Shown in pieces: positions 1 to 9,938 of a stretch of 64,000 nt of DNA. Numbering within the stretch: the first letter of the stretch is position 1; each line of letters starts with the position of its first letter. The stretch spans positions 19,957 through 83,956 of the forward strand of contig JACTNA010000026.1 in the NCBI GenBank assembly GCA_014584315.1, in the 5' to 3' direction. The notes beneath the pieces were generated by a model. It did not search any database and was not told the origin of the DNA. It was given only the letters and a program-made list of their open reading frames with translations. This DNA is from Planctomycetota bacterium. Its GTDB lineage: Bacteria; Planctomycetota; Phycisphaerae; Phycisphaerales; UBA1924. The position numbers and the translations under genes were made by a program.

Positions 1-1129
1 GGTCGTGGAAGTAGCACGAGAGACAGGTGTCGAGCGGGTCTCGGACGCAGTGGACGACTCTCGCGCTGGGGAACGCGGCCCAGATCAGGCCGAGATGGAG
101 GTAGTTCTGCGGGTTCTTGTCGCTGGCGCGCAGCGCGTCGGGGGCCGCGCGGCGCACGCGTTCGATCCACCGGCGAGCGAACCGCGTGAGAGGCCGCTCG
201 GCGAGGCGGTCGAGCGCGAAGAGGTGCCACCGCCCGTCTTCGACGCCGTGCTGGAGTTCGCCGACGAGCGTGTGGACGTCGCGCAACTCGCCCGCGCCGT
301 GGAAGCGCGGGTGCGCCGAGAGCACCTGCTCGGTGAGCGTGGTGCCCGAACGGGGCATGCCGACGATGAAGACGGGCAGATCGCTCGTCTCGAGGCTCCG
401 CGGGAGGGAGCGGATGCGCTCGGGGGTCCAGGCTTCGATCATGCGGCGGACGGAGGCGGAGTACTCGTCGATGTCGGGGCGTTCGCCCTTGATGCGGTTG
501 GCTTCGTCGAAGGCGGCGAAGGCCTCGTCGTACCGCTTGAGATGGTCGAGCAGATTGCCGAGAATGAAGAGCGAGGAGATGCGCTGCGGTTTCGGCACGT
601 CCGACGCGGCGCCCGCCCGGCGAAGGACATCGACGGCCTGCTCCTCGCGGCCGACACGCCGAGCCGACTGGCCGAAGGCGATGGCGACCGCGATGTGCGG
701 CGGGTCGTCGCCGAGGAAGGGCTCGACGGCGGCGGCGGCCTCGTCGTAGCGCCGAGCCTGGAAGAGGACTTCGGATCGGGCGGCGGCCAGGCCGAGGTGG
801 TCGGGCCGGCGTGCGACGGCGGCGTCCAGCACGCCCAGGGCCTCGTCGTACCGCCCTTCGCGGTTGTAGGTCATCGCGAGGAGTTGGAGGAGTTCCGGGT
901 CGTCGGGCGCGATCTCGACGCCGCGCCGCGCGTGCTGCCTGGCGTCGGCGTAGCGGCCGAGCGCGTTGAGGCACAGCCCCATGAGGTGCCAGGCCCTCGG
1001 ATTCGTCTTCTCGCGTCGGAGCGCGTCGCGGCAGACGCCCTCCGCGCCGAGCGGGTCGCCGCTCAGGTAGAGCCGGAGGGCCTCGTGCAACTGCGGCGAG
1101 GGTCGAGCGGGCGCGGGTCTCGGAGGCAT
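1..1129 (-). CDS. TPR-repeat sulfotransferase family protein (3' end truncated by the window edge)
   Basis: Reading the minus strand from ATG at 1129 gives MPPRPAPARPSPQLHEALRLYLSGDPLGAEGVCRDALRREKTNPRAWHLMGLCLNALGRYADAR... (TPR) and FIVGMPRSGTTLTEQVLSAHPRFHGAGEL (5'-PSB loop of sulfotransferases). Not in the ORF track because it is open at the left edge. Confidence 0.85.
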   Translation of the reverse strand, partial: MPPRPAPARPSPQLHEALRLYLSGDPLGAEGVCRDALRREKTNPRAWHLMGLCLNALGRYADARQHARRGVEIAPDDPELLQLLAMTYNREGRYDEALGVLDAAVARRPDHLGLAAARSEVLFQARRYDEAAAAVEPFLGDDPPHIAVAIAFGQSARRVGREEQAVDVLRRAGAASDVPKPQRISSLFILGNLLDHLKRYDEAFAAFDEANRIKGERPDIDEYSASVRRMIEAWTPERIRSLPRSLETSDLPVFIVGMPRSGTTLTEQVLSAHPRFHGAGELRDVHTLVGELQHGVEDGRWHLFALDRLAERPLTRFARRWIERVRRAAPDALRASDKNPQNYLHLGLIWAAFPSARVVHCVRDPLDTCLSCYFHD

Positions 1130-1185
1130 GACGGATGGCAGGGTAGCGGGCGGGCGTCGGGGAGCAAAGGGCCTACGGTTGCTCC

Positions 1186-2418
1186 ATGCCAACAAACGGC
1201 GCGGTGGGATTGTCGGAACGCGAGCACGCCCTCTGCCGCGCCGTCGAGCGCCGGCGCGATGACCTGCTCGCGGACCTGCGGCTGCACGTCGGGCTGCCGA
1301 CCGGCGGGAACAACGCGCCCGCGCTCGACGAGACGCGCGAGCGGCTCACGGACCGCCTGCGGGCGATCGGCGCGACGGTCGAGTTGATCCCCGGTGATCC
1401 GAGGCCCGACTGGCTCTACGGGCAGTCGGCATCCGGTTCGATCCCGCCGACGGCCGTCTGCCGCAAGCGGTCGAAGCGGGCCGGCGCGCCGCGCGTTCTG
1501 CTGGTGGGACACCTGGACACGGTGCATGATCCGGCCGGACCCTTCCGCGAGTTGACGATCAGCGCGGACGGCAAGACCGCGACAGGTCCCGGGTGCGTGG
1601 ACATGAAGGGCGGGCTGGTGATCCTGGTGGCCGCGCTCGAGTCGCTGGTCGAGGCCGGCATCGACGCCGAGTGGACGGTCGTCTTCAACAGCGACGAGGA
1701 GACGGGGTCGTACCACTCGGACGCGGTGCTGGCGGCGGAGGCGGCGAAGCACGACGCGGGGCTGGTGGTCGAGCCTGCGCTGCCGGGCGGTGCGCTGGCG
1801 GTCGAGCGGATGGGGTCGGGTCAGTTCTGCCTGCGGACGTTCGGGCGATCGGCGCACGTCGGACGCGACTTCACCTCAGGCGTGTCGGCCGTGACCGCGC
1901 TCGCCCGGTGCCTGATCTCGATCGCGGAGATGGCCGACCCGGGTCGGGGGATGATCGCGAGCGTCGGGCCGCTCGAGGGCGGCACGGTGACGAACGCGGT
2001 GCCGGATCGGGCGCGGGCGTGGGGCAACGTGCGGTTCGCAACGCAAGAGGCCGCCGCGACGCTGGCCACGAAGCTCGATGCGCTGGCAACGGGCGCGGAC
2101 GCCATGCCGCGCGTCGAGGTGCTGAGCAGTTTCAACCGGCCCGCCAAGCCCCTGACGCCCGGAACGAGCGCGCTGGCGGACCTGGCGCGTGCGGCCGCGG
2201 AGGGGCTGGGGCAGTCGCTGCCGTTCGCGAAGACCGGCGGCGTCTGCGACGGCAACCAGTTGCAGGCGTGCGGGCTGCCGACGATCGACACGCTGGGCGT
2301 TCGCGGCGGCGGGCTGCACACGCCGGAGGAGTGGATCGAACTGGCGAGCCTCGTGGAACGGTGCCAGTTGCTGGGTGTGGTTGTTTCGCGGCTGTCCGAG
2401 GGCCGATTGAAGGTGTGA
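1186..2418 (+). CDS. M20-family metallopeptidase/deacylase (ArgE/DapE/CPG2-like)
   Basis: VLLVGHLDTVHD, GCVDMKGGLVIL, NSDEETGS motifs; followed by AST-type genes. Confidence 0.85.
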   Translation: MPTNGAVGLSEREHALCRAVERRRDDLLADLRLHVGLPTGGNNAPALDETRERLTDRLRAIGATVELIPGDPRPDWLYGQSASGSIPPTAVCRKRSKRAGAPRVLLVGHLDTVHDPAGPFRELTISADGKTATGPGCVDMKGGLVILVAALESLVEAGIDAEWTVVFNSDEETGSYHSDAVLAAEAAKHDAGLVVEPALPGGALAVERMGSGQFCLRTFGRSAHVGRDFTSGVSAVTALARCLISIAEMADPGRGMIASVGPLEGGTVTNAVPDRARAWGNVRFATQEAAATLATKLDALATGADAMPRVEVLSSFNRPAKPLTPGTSALADLARAAAEGLGQSLPFAKTGGVCDGNQLQACGLPTIDTLGVRGGGLHTPEEWIELASLVERCQLLGVVVSRLSEGRLKV

Positions 2419-2480
2419 GCGCGCCCGCTGGACGGCGTGGAGCCGTGCGGCCAAGGATGCCCCGCGGGGAAAGGACCGAT

Positions 2481-3938
2481 ATGTCGCAGACCGTGCAGAC
2501 GCCGACGACGCAGGGGAGCCAGTTGCACGCCAGCCCGGCGGTTCGGGAGGCGATCGGTGTGCTGCGCGAGGAGGTTCGGCGGCGCAGCGCGACGATCACC
2601 GGCCCGCGAGCGGGGCGCGAGGAGTTGCGCGAGGCGTACGCGGACCTGCTGAAGCGGGCGAAGCGGGTGCGCGGGCGCGACCTGCTGTACCCCTACGTCG
2701 GCTCGGGCGTGGGGAACGGCGCGCTGGTCGAACTCGCCGACGGGTCGGTGAAGTGGGACATGATCTGCGGGATCGGGGTCCACTTCTTCGGGCACTCGGA
2801 CGAGGAGTTGATCGCGGCGGGCGTCGAGGGCGCGCTCGAGGACACGCTCCAGAACGGGAACCTCCAGACGAACTTCGAGGCGTACCGCTTCGGCGAGACG
2901 CTGCTGGCGGAGGCGTCTCGCTGCACGAGGCTGGCGCACTGCTATGCCTCGCCGACCGGCGCGCTGGCGAACGAGAACGCGCTGAAAGTCTGCTACCAGA
3001 AGCACGCGCCCGCGAGTCGGGTGCTGGCGTTCAAGGACTGCTTCATGGGGCGGACGGTGACGCTCTCGCAGATCGGCGATGCAGCGGCCAACCGCGTCGG
3101 CCTGCCGCTGAACACGCTCGTGGACTACGTCCCGTTCTACAGCGAGGCGGTCGCGGAGCGCGTCGGGCAGGCGAAGCACATCGCGATGATCGTGGATCAT
3201 GTCCGGTCGTACGCGGAGCGGTATCCGCGCCAGCACGCGTGCTTCATCATGGAACTGGTGCAGGGCGAGGGCGGGTTCAACACCGCGCCGCCCGAGTTCT
3301 TCCTCGCGTTGATCGAGGTTTGTCGGGCGAACGGCATCGCCGTCTGGGCGGACGAGGTGCAGACGTTCGGGCGCACGACGGCGATGTTCGCCGCCGAGGC
3401 GCTGGGCATCGGCGAGCACGTGGACGTGATGACCGTCGGCAAGATGTCGCAAGTGTGCGCGACGCTCTACACGCCCGAGTACAACCCCGGACCGGGGCTG
3501 CTCTCGGCGACGTTCACGGGCGCGGGGCCGGCGTTCACCGTCGGGCGCAGGATCATCGAGCGGCTGCGCGACGGGGACTACTACGGCGCGGGCGGGCGCA
3601 TCGCGCAGCATCACGCGGCCTTCCGCGAGCACGTGCGCGCGCTCGCCGCGAAGCGCCCGGACTGGTTCCCTCCGGTGGCCGACGGCGTGCTGACGCCCGC
3701 GCCGAAGGGGATCGTGGGCGGGATCGGCGGCATGATGCGGTTCAGCCCGTTCGGCGGGATCAAGGAGCGTGTGACGAAGGCGTGCCGCACCTGCTTCGAT
3801 GAGGGCGTGATCCTGTTCTACTGCGGGCACGGGCCGTACCACCTGCGGATGCTGCCGCCGCTGGGCGTGATGCGGCTCGAGGACTGGCCGCGCGTGTTCG
3901 AGTGCGTGGAGCGTGGGTTGGCGAAGGCGGCGTCGTAA
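2481..3938 (+). CDS. class III (PLP) aminotransferase, acetyl/succinylornithine aminotransferase-like
   Basis: ATG at 2481 inside ORF 1593..3938; MELVQGEGGFNTAPPEFFLALIEVCRANGIAVWADEVQTFGRT is typical of class III aminotransferases. Confidence 0.85.
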   Translation: MSQTVQTPTTQGSQLHASPAVREAIGVLREEVRRRSATITGPRAGREELREAYADLLKRAKRVRGRDLLYPYVGSGVGNGALVELADGSVKWDMICGIGVHFFGHSDEELIAAGVEGALEDTLQNGNLQTNFEAYRFGETLLAEASRCTRLAHCYASPTGALANENALKVCYQKHAPASRVLAFKDCFMGRTVTLSQIGDAAANRVGLPLNTLVDYVPFYSEAVAERVGQAKHIAMIVDHVRSYAERYPRQHACFIMELVQGEGGFNTAPPEFFLALIEVCRANGIAVWADEVQTFGRTTAMFAAEALGIGEHVDVMTVGKMSQVCATLYTPEYNPGPGLLSATFTGAGPAFTVGRRIIERLRDGDYYGAGGRIAQHHAAFREHVRALAAKRPDWFPPVADGVLTPAPKGIVGGIGGMMRFSPFGGIKERVTKACRTCFDEGVILFYCGHGPYHLRMLPPLGVMRLEDWPRVFECVERGLAKAAS

Positions 3939-3969
3939 TCGTCGGCAGTCGGCGTGCAGGGAGGCTCGT

Positions 3970-5139
3970 GTGATCGTCATCCGTCGGGCGAGGGTCGAGG
4001 ACGCTGGAACGCTGCTGAAACTGGCGCGGATGGTCCACTTCATCAACCTGCCCGCCGACAAGGAACTGATCGACCTCAAGATCACGCAGAGCCGGCTCTC
4101 GTTCCTGCGCGCGGCGGCGGGCGAAAAGCCGCCTGGCGACAACGGCTCTCCCCGCAAGGCGAAGAAGGCGGCCGACGTGACGGGGTTGTCGTCCGCCGAC
4201 TTCACGCGCGACATTTTCATGTTCGTTGCCGAGGCCCGCGACGACGGGACCGCGCTGGGCACCTCGCAGGTGTTGGCGCGGATGGGCGGGCCGGGCAACC
4301 CGAACTACTCGTTCAAACTGGAACAGCGAGCGACGTTCGCGCCGGACCTGAAGACGGGCACGACACACGTTGTCGCGAGGCTTCACGGCGACGAGACCGG
4401 GCCGACGGAGATCGGGGGGCTGATCCTGCAGCCTGCGTCGCGCGGGCACCGCGTCGGGCGGTTCCTGAGTTTCGTGCGGTTCCACTTCATCGCGCTGCAC
4501 CGGCACCTCTTCGCGGACCGCATCCTGGCGGAGATGATGGCGCCGATCACCGAGGACGGGCGCAGTCTCCTGTGGGAGTACCTGGGCCGCCGGTTCATCC
4601 CGCTCAGTTACACCGAAGCGGACAAGCAATGCCAGCGTTCGCGCAAGTTCATCCCCGCGCTGCTGCCGCCGGGGGACATCTACCTGTCGCTGCTGCCCCC
4701 CGAGGCGCGCGACGTGGTGGGGGAGGTCGGGCGGGAGACGGTGCCCGCGCGACGGATGCTCGAACGCCTCGGCTTCCAGTACACGGGCTTCGTGGACCCG
4801 TTCGACGGCGGGCCGCTGCTCGAGACGCGAACGGACGACGTGCCGATCATCCGCGCGACGCGCGAGGCCGAACTCGGCGAGCCGGCGGCGAAGGGCAAGT
4901 GCCGACACCCGGCGATGGTGAGCACGCTGCACCCGGACGGCGAGTTTTACGCCGTGCAGGAGGACTGCTTCATCGATCCGAAGGGCCGGGTCTGCCTGCC
5001 GCGCGAGGCGATGGAGGCGTTGCACGGCGAGCCGGGCATGTCGGCGGGGTTCACCGACATGGCGTCTATCGCGCAGGATGATGCGCCGCCTGCGGGGGGG
5101 GTGAACAAGCGCAAGTCCAGGGCGGGGGCGCGGGCGTGA
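3970..5139 (+). CDS. astA: arginine/ornithine N-succinyltransferase (AstA-like)
   Basis: GTG start at 3970: VIVIRRARVEDAGTLLKLARMVHFINLPADKELIDLKI...; RFHFIALHRHLFADRILAEMMAP...LLWEYLGRRFIPLSYTEADKQCQRSRKFI is AstA-like. Confidence 0.88.
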   Translation: MIVIRRARVEDAGTLLKLARMVHFINLPADKELIDLKITQSRLSFLRAAAGEKPPGDNGSPRKAKKAADVTGLSSADFTRDIFMFVAEARDDGTALGTSQVLARMGGPGNPNYSFKLEQRATFAPDLKTGTTHVVARLHGDETGPTEIGGLILQPASRGHRVGRFLSFVRFHFIALHRHLFADRILAEMMAPITEDGRSLLWEYLGRRFIPLSYTEADKQCQRSRKFIPALLPPGDIYLSLLPPEARDVVGEVGRETVPARRMLERLGFQYTGFVDPFDGGPLLETRTDDVPIIRATREAELGEPAAKGKCRHPAMVSTLHPDGEFYAVQEDCFIDPKGRVCLPREAMEALHGEPGMSAGFTDMASIAQDDAPPAGGVNKRKSRAGARA

Positions 5140-6689
5140 GCGGGCGCCACCCATCGCTGGCGCGCGATCCGGCCGACCTGATCGCGGGTGAGTGGATCCC
5201 GCTGGCGGGGAAGGGGATTCGCTCTGCTAATCCGGCGCGACCGGGCGACGGGCTGTGGGAAGGAGCGCCGCGGCTCGAGCACGTTGACCGTGCCGTCGCG
5301 GCGGCGAGATCGGCGCAGCCGGAATGGGCGGCGTGGTCGGCGGAGCGGCGCTTCGACGCGCTTCGCGCCTACCGCGACCTTTGCAAGGCCAACGAGGATC
5401 GGATCGCGGCCCTCATCCGCGACGAAACCGGCAAGGTCGGCTGGGACGCGAAGGGCGAGGCCGCCGCCCTGGCCGCGAAGGTGGACGTCACGCTGGAATC
5501 GTCCGAGCACGGCGGTCTGCGCCGCGTGGCGGGGTTCGAGATCGATCTCGGCGGGACGAAGCGCGGGCGGTGCTGGTTCAGGCCGCACGGTGTGATGGCC
5601 GTGATCGCGCCGTTCAACTTTCCGATGCACCTGCCGAACGGGCACGCCGTGCCCGCGCTGGCGATGGGGAACACCGTCGTCATCAAGCCGAGCGACAAGA
5701 CCCCCGCGTGCGGGCAGATGCTGGCCGAACTGCTCGATGCTGCGCTGCGGGGCGCGGGCGCGCCACCGGGCGTCGTGAACCTCGTGCAGGGGGGGGCGGA
5801 GGCGGCGTCGCGGCTGGTCACGCACGATGGGATCGACGGCGTGCTCTTCACGGGGTCGTGGCCCGTGGGGCGGCGGATTCTGGAGGCGAATCTCGACCGG
5901 CCGGGGCGCATCGTCGCGCTGGAGATGGGCGGCAACAACCCCGCCGTCGTCATGGACGACTGCGACCTGCGGCAGGCGGTGGTCGAGTGCGTCCGCTCGG
6001 CGTTCGTCACGACCGGGCAGCGGTGCACCTGCACTCGCCGCGTGGTCGTGCATCGGGCGGTCGCCGACCGCTTCATCGCCGCCGTGTGCAAGACGGCGAG
6101 CAACCTGATCATCGGCGATCCCGCCGCGCCGCACCCGGTCTTCATGGGCCCGATCATCTCGGAGCAGGCCCGGCGTGCCGCGCTCGACGCGCAGGCCCGG
6201 TTTGCGCGTGCCGGAGGTGAGGTGCTGATCGAGAGCCGCGCGGTCGAGACGCCCGAGGGTGGGTTCTTCATTTCGCCCGGCGTCGTCCGGGTGGAGCGGT
6301 TCACGGATGATGAGAGCGGCGGCGCAGGGTGCGATGAGGAGGTGTTCGGTCCGATGCTTCGCATCGCCGTGACGGATTCGCTGGACGACGCGATCGGGCA
6401 GGCCAACGCGACCCGGTTCGGACTCGCGGCGGCGATCTTCACGCGGAGCGAGACCATCGCGCGGCGGTTCTTCAGCATGGTTCGGGCCGGGTGCGTGAAC
6501 CAGAACGCGGGCACGGCGGGTGCGAGCAGCCGTCTGCCGTTCGGCGGACTGGGCATCTCCGGCAACCACCGCCCGGCCGGCTCGTTCAGCCTCGACTACT
6601 GCGCGTACCCGGTCGCGGGGATGCTCGAGACCGGCGACGGGGCGACGGTGCACCCGGGGATGCGCGTCGAGGATTCGTGGCTTTCCTGA
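5136..6689 (+). CDS. astD: succinylglutamate-semialdehyde dehydrogenase (AstD-like)
   Basis: Aldehyde dehydrogenase fold motifs (FNFPMHLPNGHAVPALAMGNTVVIKPS, LEMGGNNPAVV, GQRCTCTRR); 4-bp overlap with astA. Confidence 0.9.
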   Translation: MSGRHPSLARDPADLIAGEWIPLAGKGIRSANPARPGDGLWEGAPRLEHVDRAVAAARSAQPEWAAWSAERRFDALRAYRDLCKANEDRIAALIRDETGKVGWDAKGEAAALAAKVDVTLESSEHGGLRRVAGFEIDLGGTKRGRCWFRPHGVMAVIAPFNFPMHLPNGHAVPALAMGNTVVIKPSDKTPACGQMLAELLDAALRGAGAPPGVVNLVQGGAEAASRLVTHDGIDGVLFTGSWPVGRRILEANLDRPGRIVALEMGGNNPAVVMDDCDLRQAVVECVRSAFVTTGQRCTCTRRVVVHRAVADRFIAAVCKTASNLIIGDPAAPHPVFMGPIISEQARRAALDAQARFARAGGEVLIESRAVETPEGGFFISPGVVRVERFTDDESGGAGCDEEVFGPMLRIAVTDSLDDAIGQANATRFGLAAAIFTRSETIARRFFSMVRAGCVNQNAGTAGASSRLPFGGLGISGNHRPAGSFSLDYCAYPVAGMLETGDGATVHPGMRVEDSWLS

Positions 6690-6778
6690 TGGACCGGCGG
6701 CAGCACGCTCGGGAAGCGAGTCGGGAAGGATCGAAGGATCGGATAGCCCGACGGTGATGGAACGGTGAGGAGTTCGAT

Positions 6779-7744
6779 ATGCCGACGATCCTGCCCGATC
6801 CGCGTCAGTTCCCCCGGTTCGCCGGCGTGGCGACCTTCTGCCGGTATCCGCTCATCGAGCAGGTTGCGCCGGAGCATCGGCCGGTCGATTGGGCGATCTA
6901 CGGCGTGCCGTTCGACGGCGGCGTGACCTATCGGCCGGGCGCACGGTTCGGGCCGCGGGCGGTGCGGGATGCGTCCCAGTACGTCAAGCGGTACTCGATG
7001 GAGCACGGGCTGGACCTGTGCGATGCGCTGAGCCTCGCCGACGCGGGCGATGCGCCGGTGCGGCCGTATTCCTGCCGCGAGACGGCCGAGGCGGCGACGG
7101 CCTTTGCGCGCGGGCTGGGCGAACCCTCGCACACCCGACTCTTCGCCGTGGGGGGCGACCATTCGATCGCGTACGCGAACGTGCGTGCGACGTGGGAGCG
7201 GCGCGGCTCGCCGAAGGGGGGGCTGGCGCTGGTCCACTTCGATGCCCATTTCGACACGGTGGACCAGGTCTGGGGCGAGCGTTGGGGGCACGCCTCGCCG
7301 TTCATCCGGGCCATCGAGGAGGGCATGATCGACCCCAGGCGGATGATCTCGATCGGCATCCGCGGGCCGCTGAACACGCGGGAGGACGCCGAGTACGCGC
7401 CGAAGCACGGCGTTCGGATCGTGACCTGCGACGAGTGGCGGCGCGGCGGGAATGGTGTGCTCGAGGCGTTCGTCGCCGAACTCGCGGGAGCCGAGGCATA
7501 CCTGAGTTTCGACGTGGACTGCGTCGATCCGGCGTTCGCGCCGGGCACCGGGACGCACGCCGTCGGTGGCGCGGCGTCGCACGAGGCGCTGGCGGCGATC
7601 CGCTCGCTGCGGGGTCTGAACGTGGTCGGGGCGGACGTGGTCGAGGTCCTCCCCGACCGCGATGTGGCGGGGATCACCGCCCTCCTGGCCGGGACGGTGA
7701 TCTTCGAGGTGCTTTGCCTCGACGCGGTCCGCCGTCGGACGTAG
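6779..7744 (+). CDS. ureohydrolase (agmatinase/arginase superfamily)
   Basis: GGDHSIAYANV, HFDAHFDT, SFDVDCVDPAFAPGTGT metal-binding motifs. Confidence 0.88.
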   Translation: MPTILPDPRQFPRFAGVATFCRYPLIEQVAPEHRPVDWAIYGVPFDGGVTYRPGARFGPRAVRDASQYVKRYSMEHGLDLCDALSLADAGDAPVRPYSCRETAEAATAFARGLGEPSHTRLFAVGGDHSIAYANVRATWERRGSPKGGLALVHFDAHFDTVDQVWGERWGHASPFIRAIEEGMIDPRRMISIGIRGPLNTREDAEYAPKHGVRIVTCDEWRRGGNGVLEAFVAELAGAEAYLSFDVDCVDPAFAPGTGTHAVGGAASHEALAAIRSLRGLNVVGADVVEVLPDRDVAGITALLAGTVIFEVLCLDAVRRRT

Positions 7745-8174
7745 GGGCCACGCGCGGCGTCTTCGGGCGCGGCTCGGCGTAGGGCAGCAGTTCGGCGGGC
7801 AGGGCGCGCAGGCCCCGCCGCCTGGCCTTCATGACGGCGTAGTGCAGCGAGTCGTGGACGCGGTGCCGGACGCGGTCGGTGACGTTCAGGCCGAGCGCCT
7901 CCATCTGCGCGAGCGAGAACGCCCAGGCGTGGTATTCCTCGAGGCAGCGCGGCTTGTAGCGGTGGAAGCCGATGGCGTGGTGGCCGATCTCGTGCAGGAA
8001 GATGGCGGCCGAGACCGGGCCGCGCGGGCGTGGGGCTTCGATGAGCCGGCGGGTCTCGCCGTTGGCGTAGGAGACCTCCCATGCGAGGCCGGTCATGTCG
8101 TTGCGCCAGCGTCGGACGCGCACGCCGTAGCGGTCGAGCATCTCGCGAGTCACGGCGTCGTAGCGGTCCTGCAT
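7674..8174 (-). CDS. hypothetical protein with zincin-like HEIGHH motif
   Basis: ATG at 8174 in ORF 7674..8423: MQDRYDAVTREMLDRYGVRV...AIFLHEIGHHAIGFHRYKPRCLEEYHAW. Upstream starts are possible. Confidence 0.6.
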   Translation of the reverse strand: MQDRYDAVTREMLDRYGVRVRRWRNDMTGLAWEVSYANGETRRLIEAPRPRGPVSAAIFLHEIGHHAIGFHRYKPRCLEEYHAWAFSLAQMEALGLNVTDRVRHRVHDSLHYAVMKARRRGLRALPAELLPYAEPRPKTPRVAPTSDGGPRRGKAPRRSPSRPGGR

Positions 8175-8281
8175 GGAGGCGCCGGGCCGCTGCCTGCCCC
8201 GCCCGACCCGTACCGCCGGTGCCGCTCGGCGCGGCTCCGCGGGCCGACGAGCGCGGCGCGGCGAGATGAGGTCCCAGAGCG

Positions 8282-9232
8282 TCAGCACGGCGAGGCTCCC
8301 GGCCCGGAGATCAGCTTCGCGCCCGACTCGACGCGGTGACCACGCGCGAAATCCGCCCACGGCATGGCGCGTCCGCCGGCGGGCTGAACGGTGAGCAGGC
8401 GCAGGGCGGTCCCGCCGCCGCACGCCACGACGCCGTGTACGGGATCGACGATCGTGCCCACGGCGGATTGTTCGGAACCGGCCGATACGGGTTCAACGCG
8501 GAGCAGCCTGAGCGGCCGATCACTCAGCGTTGCTGCGATGCCGGGCCAGGGCGTAAGCCCGTGGATGCGCCGTCGGCAGGCGTCGGCGGGCTGCGAGAAA
8601 TCCACCCAGCCGTCGGCCTTCGTGAGTTTCGGCGCGAGCGTGACGAGGTTCTCGTCCTGCGGGCGAGGTGTGAGGGTGCCCTCGGCGTGCGCGCGCAGGA
8701 CGGCCTCCACCAGGTCCGGGCCGTCGTGGGCGAGCAGGTCGTGCAGTTCGCCGGCGGTCAGGGCCGGGTCGAGCGGTCGGCGCGATTGGCCCAGGACGGC
8801 ACCGGCGTCCATGCGGTCGGCCAGGGTGATGATCGAGTTGCCGGTCTCAGTGTCGCCCGCAAGGACCGCAGCGTTGATCGGAGCCGCGCCCCTCCAGCGG
8901 GGCAGGAGCGAGGCGTGGAGGTTGATCGCAAAGCGCTCATCGAGCAGCGCGCGCCCGAGTTTCTGCCCGAAAGCGATGACAACCCACGCATCGGCGGGCA
9001 AGGCGCGGATCTCGTCGCGCGCCGACGGCTCGTTCACGCTGCCCGGCTTGAGCAGCGGCTCAGCGGGGGCGTGCGTCGCCGCCCAAGCGCCGATGGGCGT
9101 GGGCGTCAGGCGGCCGCCGCGTCCGGCCGGGCGATCGGGCTGCGTCACGATGCCGCGCACGCGATGGCGTGAGGCGAGGCGTTCGAGCGTGGGCAGGCCG
9201 AACGCGCCGGAGCCGAAGAAGACGAGGTCCAT
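8282..9232 (-). CDS. fmt: methionyl-tRNA formyltransferase
   Basis: MDLVFFGSGAFGLPTLERLA...NLHASLLPRWRGAAPINAAVLAGDTETGNSIITLADRMDAGAVL. Confidence 0.95.
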   Translation of the reverse strand: MDLVFFGSGAFGLPTLERLASRHRVRGIVTQPDRPAGRGGRLTPTPIGAWAATHAPAEPLLKPGSVNEPSARDEIRALPADAWVVIAFGQKLGRALLDERFAINLHASLLPRWRGAAPINAAVLAGDTETGNSIITLADRMDAGAVLGQSRRPLDPALTAGELHDLLAHDGPDLVEAVLRAHAEGTLTPRPQDENLVTLAPKLTKADGWVDFSQPADACRRRIHGLTPWPGIAATLSDRPLRLLRVEPVSAGSEQSAVGTIVDPVHGVVACGGGTALRLLTVQPAGGRAMPWADFARGHRVESGAKLISGPGASPC

Positions 9233-9256
9233 CCGCGTGCAGGATAGTGCCGCGGT

Positions 9257-9805
9257 TCAGGCGCGTTCGAGCTCGCGGAGGAGCCGGCGGTTGCGGAGGC
9301 GGTCCATCTGGGCCATGCGGTCGAGAATCAGAACGCCGTCGAGGTGGTCGCACTCGTGCTGCCAGCATCGGGCGAGGAGTCCGTGGGCGGTCACGGTGAA
9401 GGGTTGGCCCTCGAGGTCGATCGCGGAGACGGTGATGATGGGCGGGCGCAGCACCCGGCCGACCACGTCCGGGATGCTGAGGCAGCCCTCGTCGCCAGGC
9501 TCGACGGGGCCAGCGGGTCCGGACAGGACGGGATTCACGTACACGGTCGGCTGGTGCGTGGCGCCCGCCGGGTCCGAGTCCGGGCTTCGCCCCTCCATTG
9601 GGGGCACGTGGCAGACGAACAACCTCCAGGGCAGCCCGACCTGCGGGGCGGCGAGGCCGATGCCTTCGGCAAGCGTCATGAGTTCGATCATGCGCAGGGC
9701 AACCCGGCGGACTTCGTGGTTCACCTCGGCGACCGGTTCGGCCTTGGCGCGGAGCGCGGGGTGGGGGTAGTGCAGGATGTTCAGGGAGGCGGGATCGACC
9801 GTCAT
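9257..9805 (-). CDS. def: peptide deformylase
   Basis: GIGLAAPQVG, EGCLSIP, HECDHLDGVL motifs. Confidence 0.95.
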   Translation of the reverse strand: MTVDPASLNILHYPHPALRAKAEPVAEVNHEVRRVALRMIELMTLAEGIGLAAPQVGLPWRLFVCHVPPMEGRSPDSDPAGATHQPTVYVNPVLSGPAGPVEPGDEGCLSIPDVVGRVLRPPIITVSAIDLEGQPFTVTAHGLLARCWQHECDHLDGVLILDRMAQMDRLRNRRLLRELERA

Positions 9806-9938
9806 CGGGTCATCGTATGTGCCGAGGGCGCTGGCTGGCGGGGGCCGGGCGGTTCGCTACAATCGCTCCGCCCGGGACAGGCCGGCGGGTGGTCGGCGTC
9901 GGTTCGGGACGAAGAACAGCACGATCGGGGATAGAAGC

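Noticed and set aside
5-1387. 460-aa plus-strand ORF at the left edge
   Set aside because: It is the antisense shadow of a clear TPR-sulfotransferase on the minus strand (GMPRSGTTLTEQVLSAHPRF); composition is typical of GC-rich antisense frames.
1821-4298. 825-aa minus-strand ORF
   Set aside because: Antisense to the M20, aminotransferase and astA genes; no recognisable domains.
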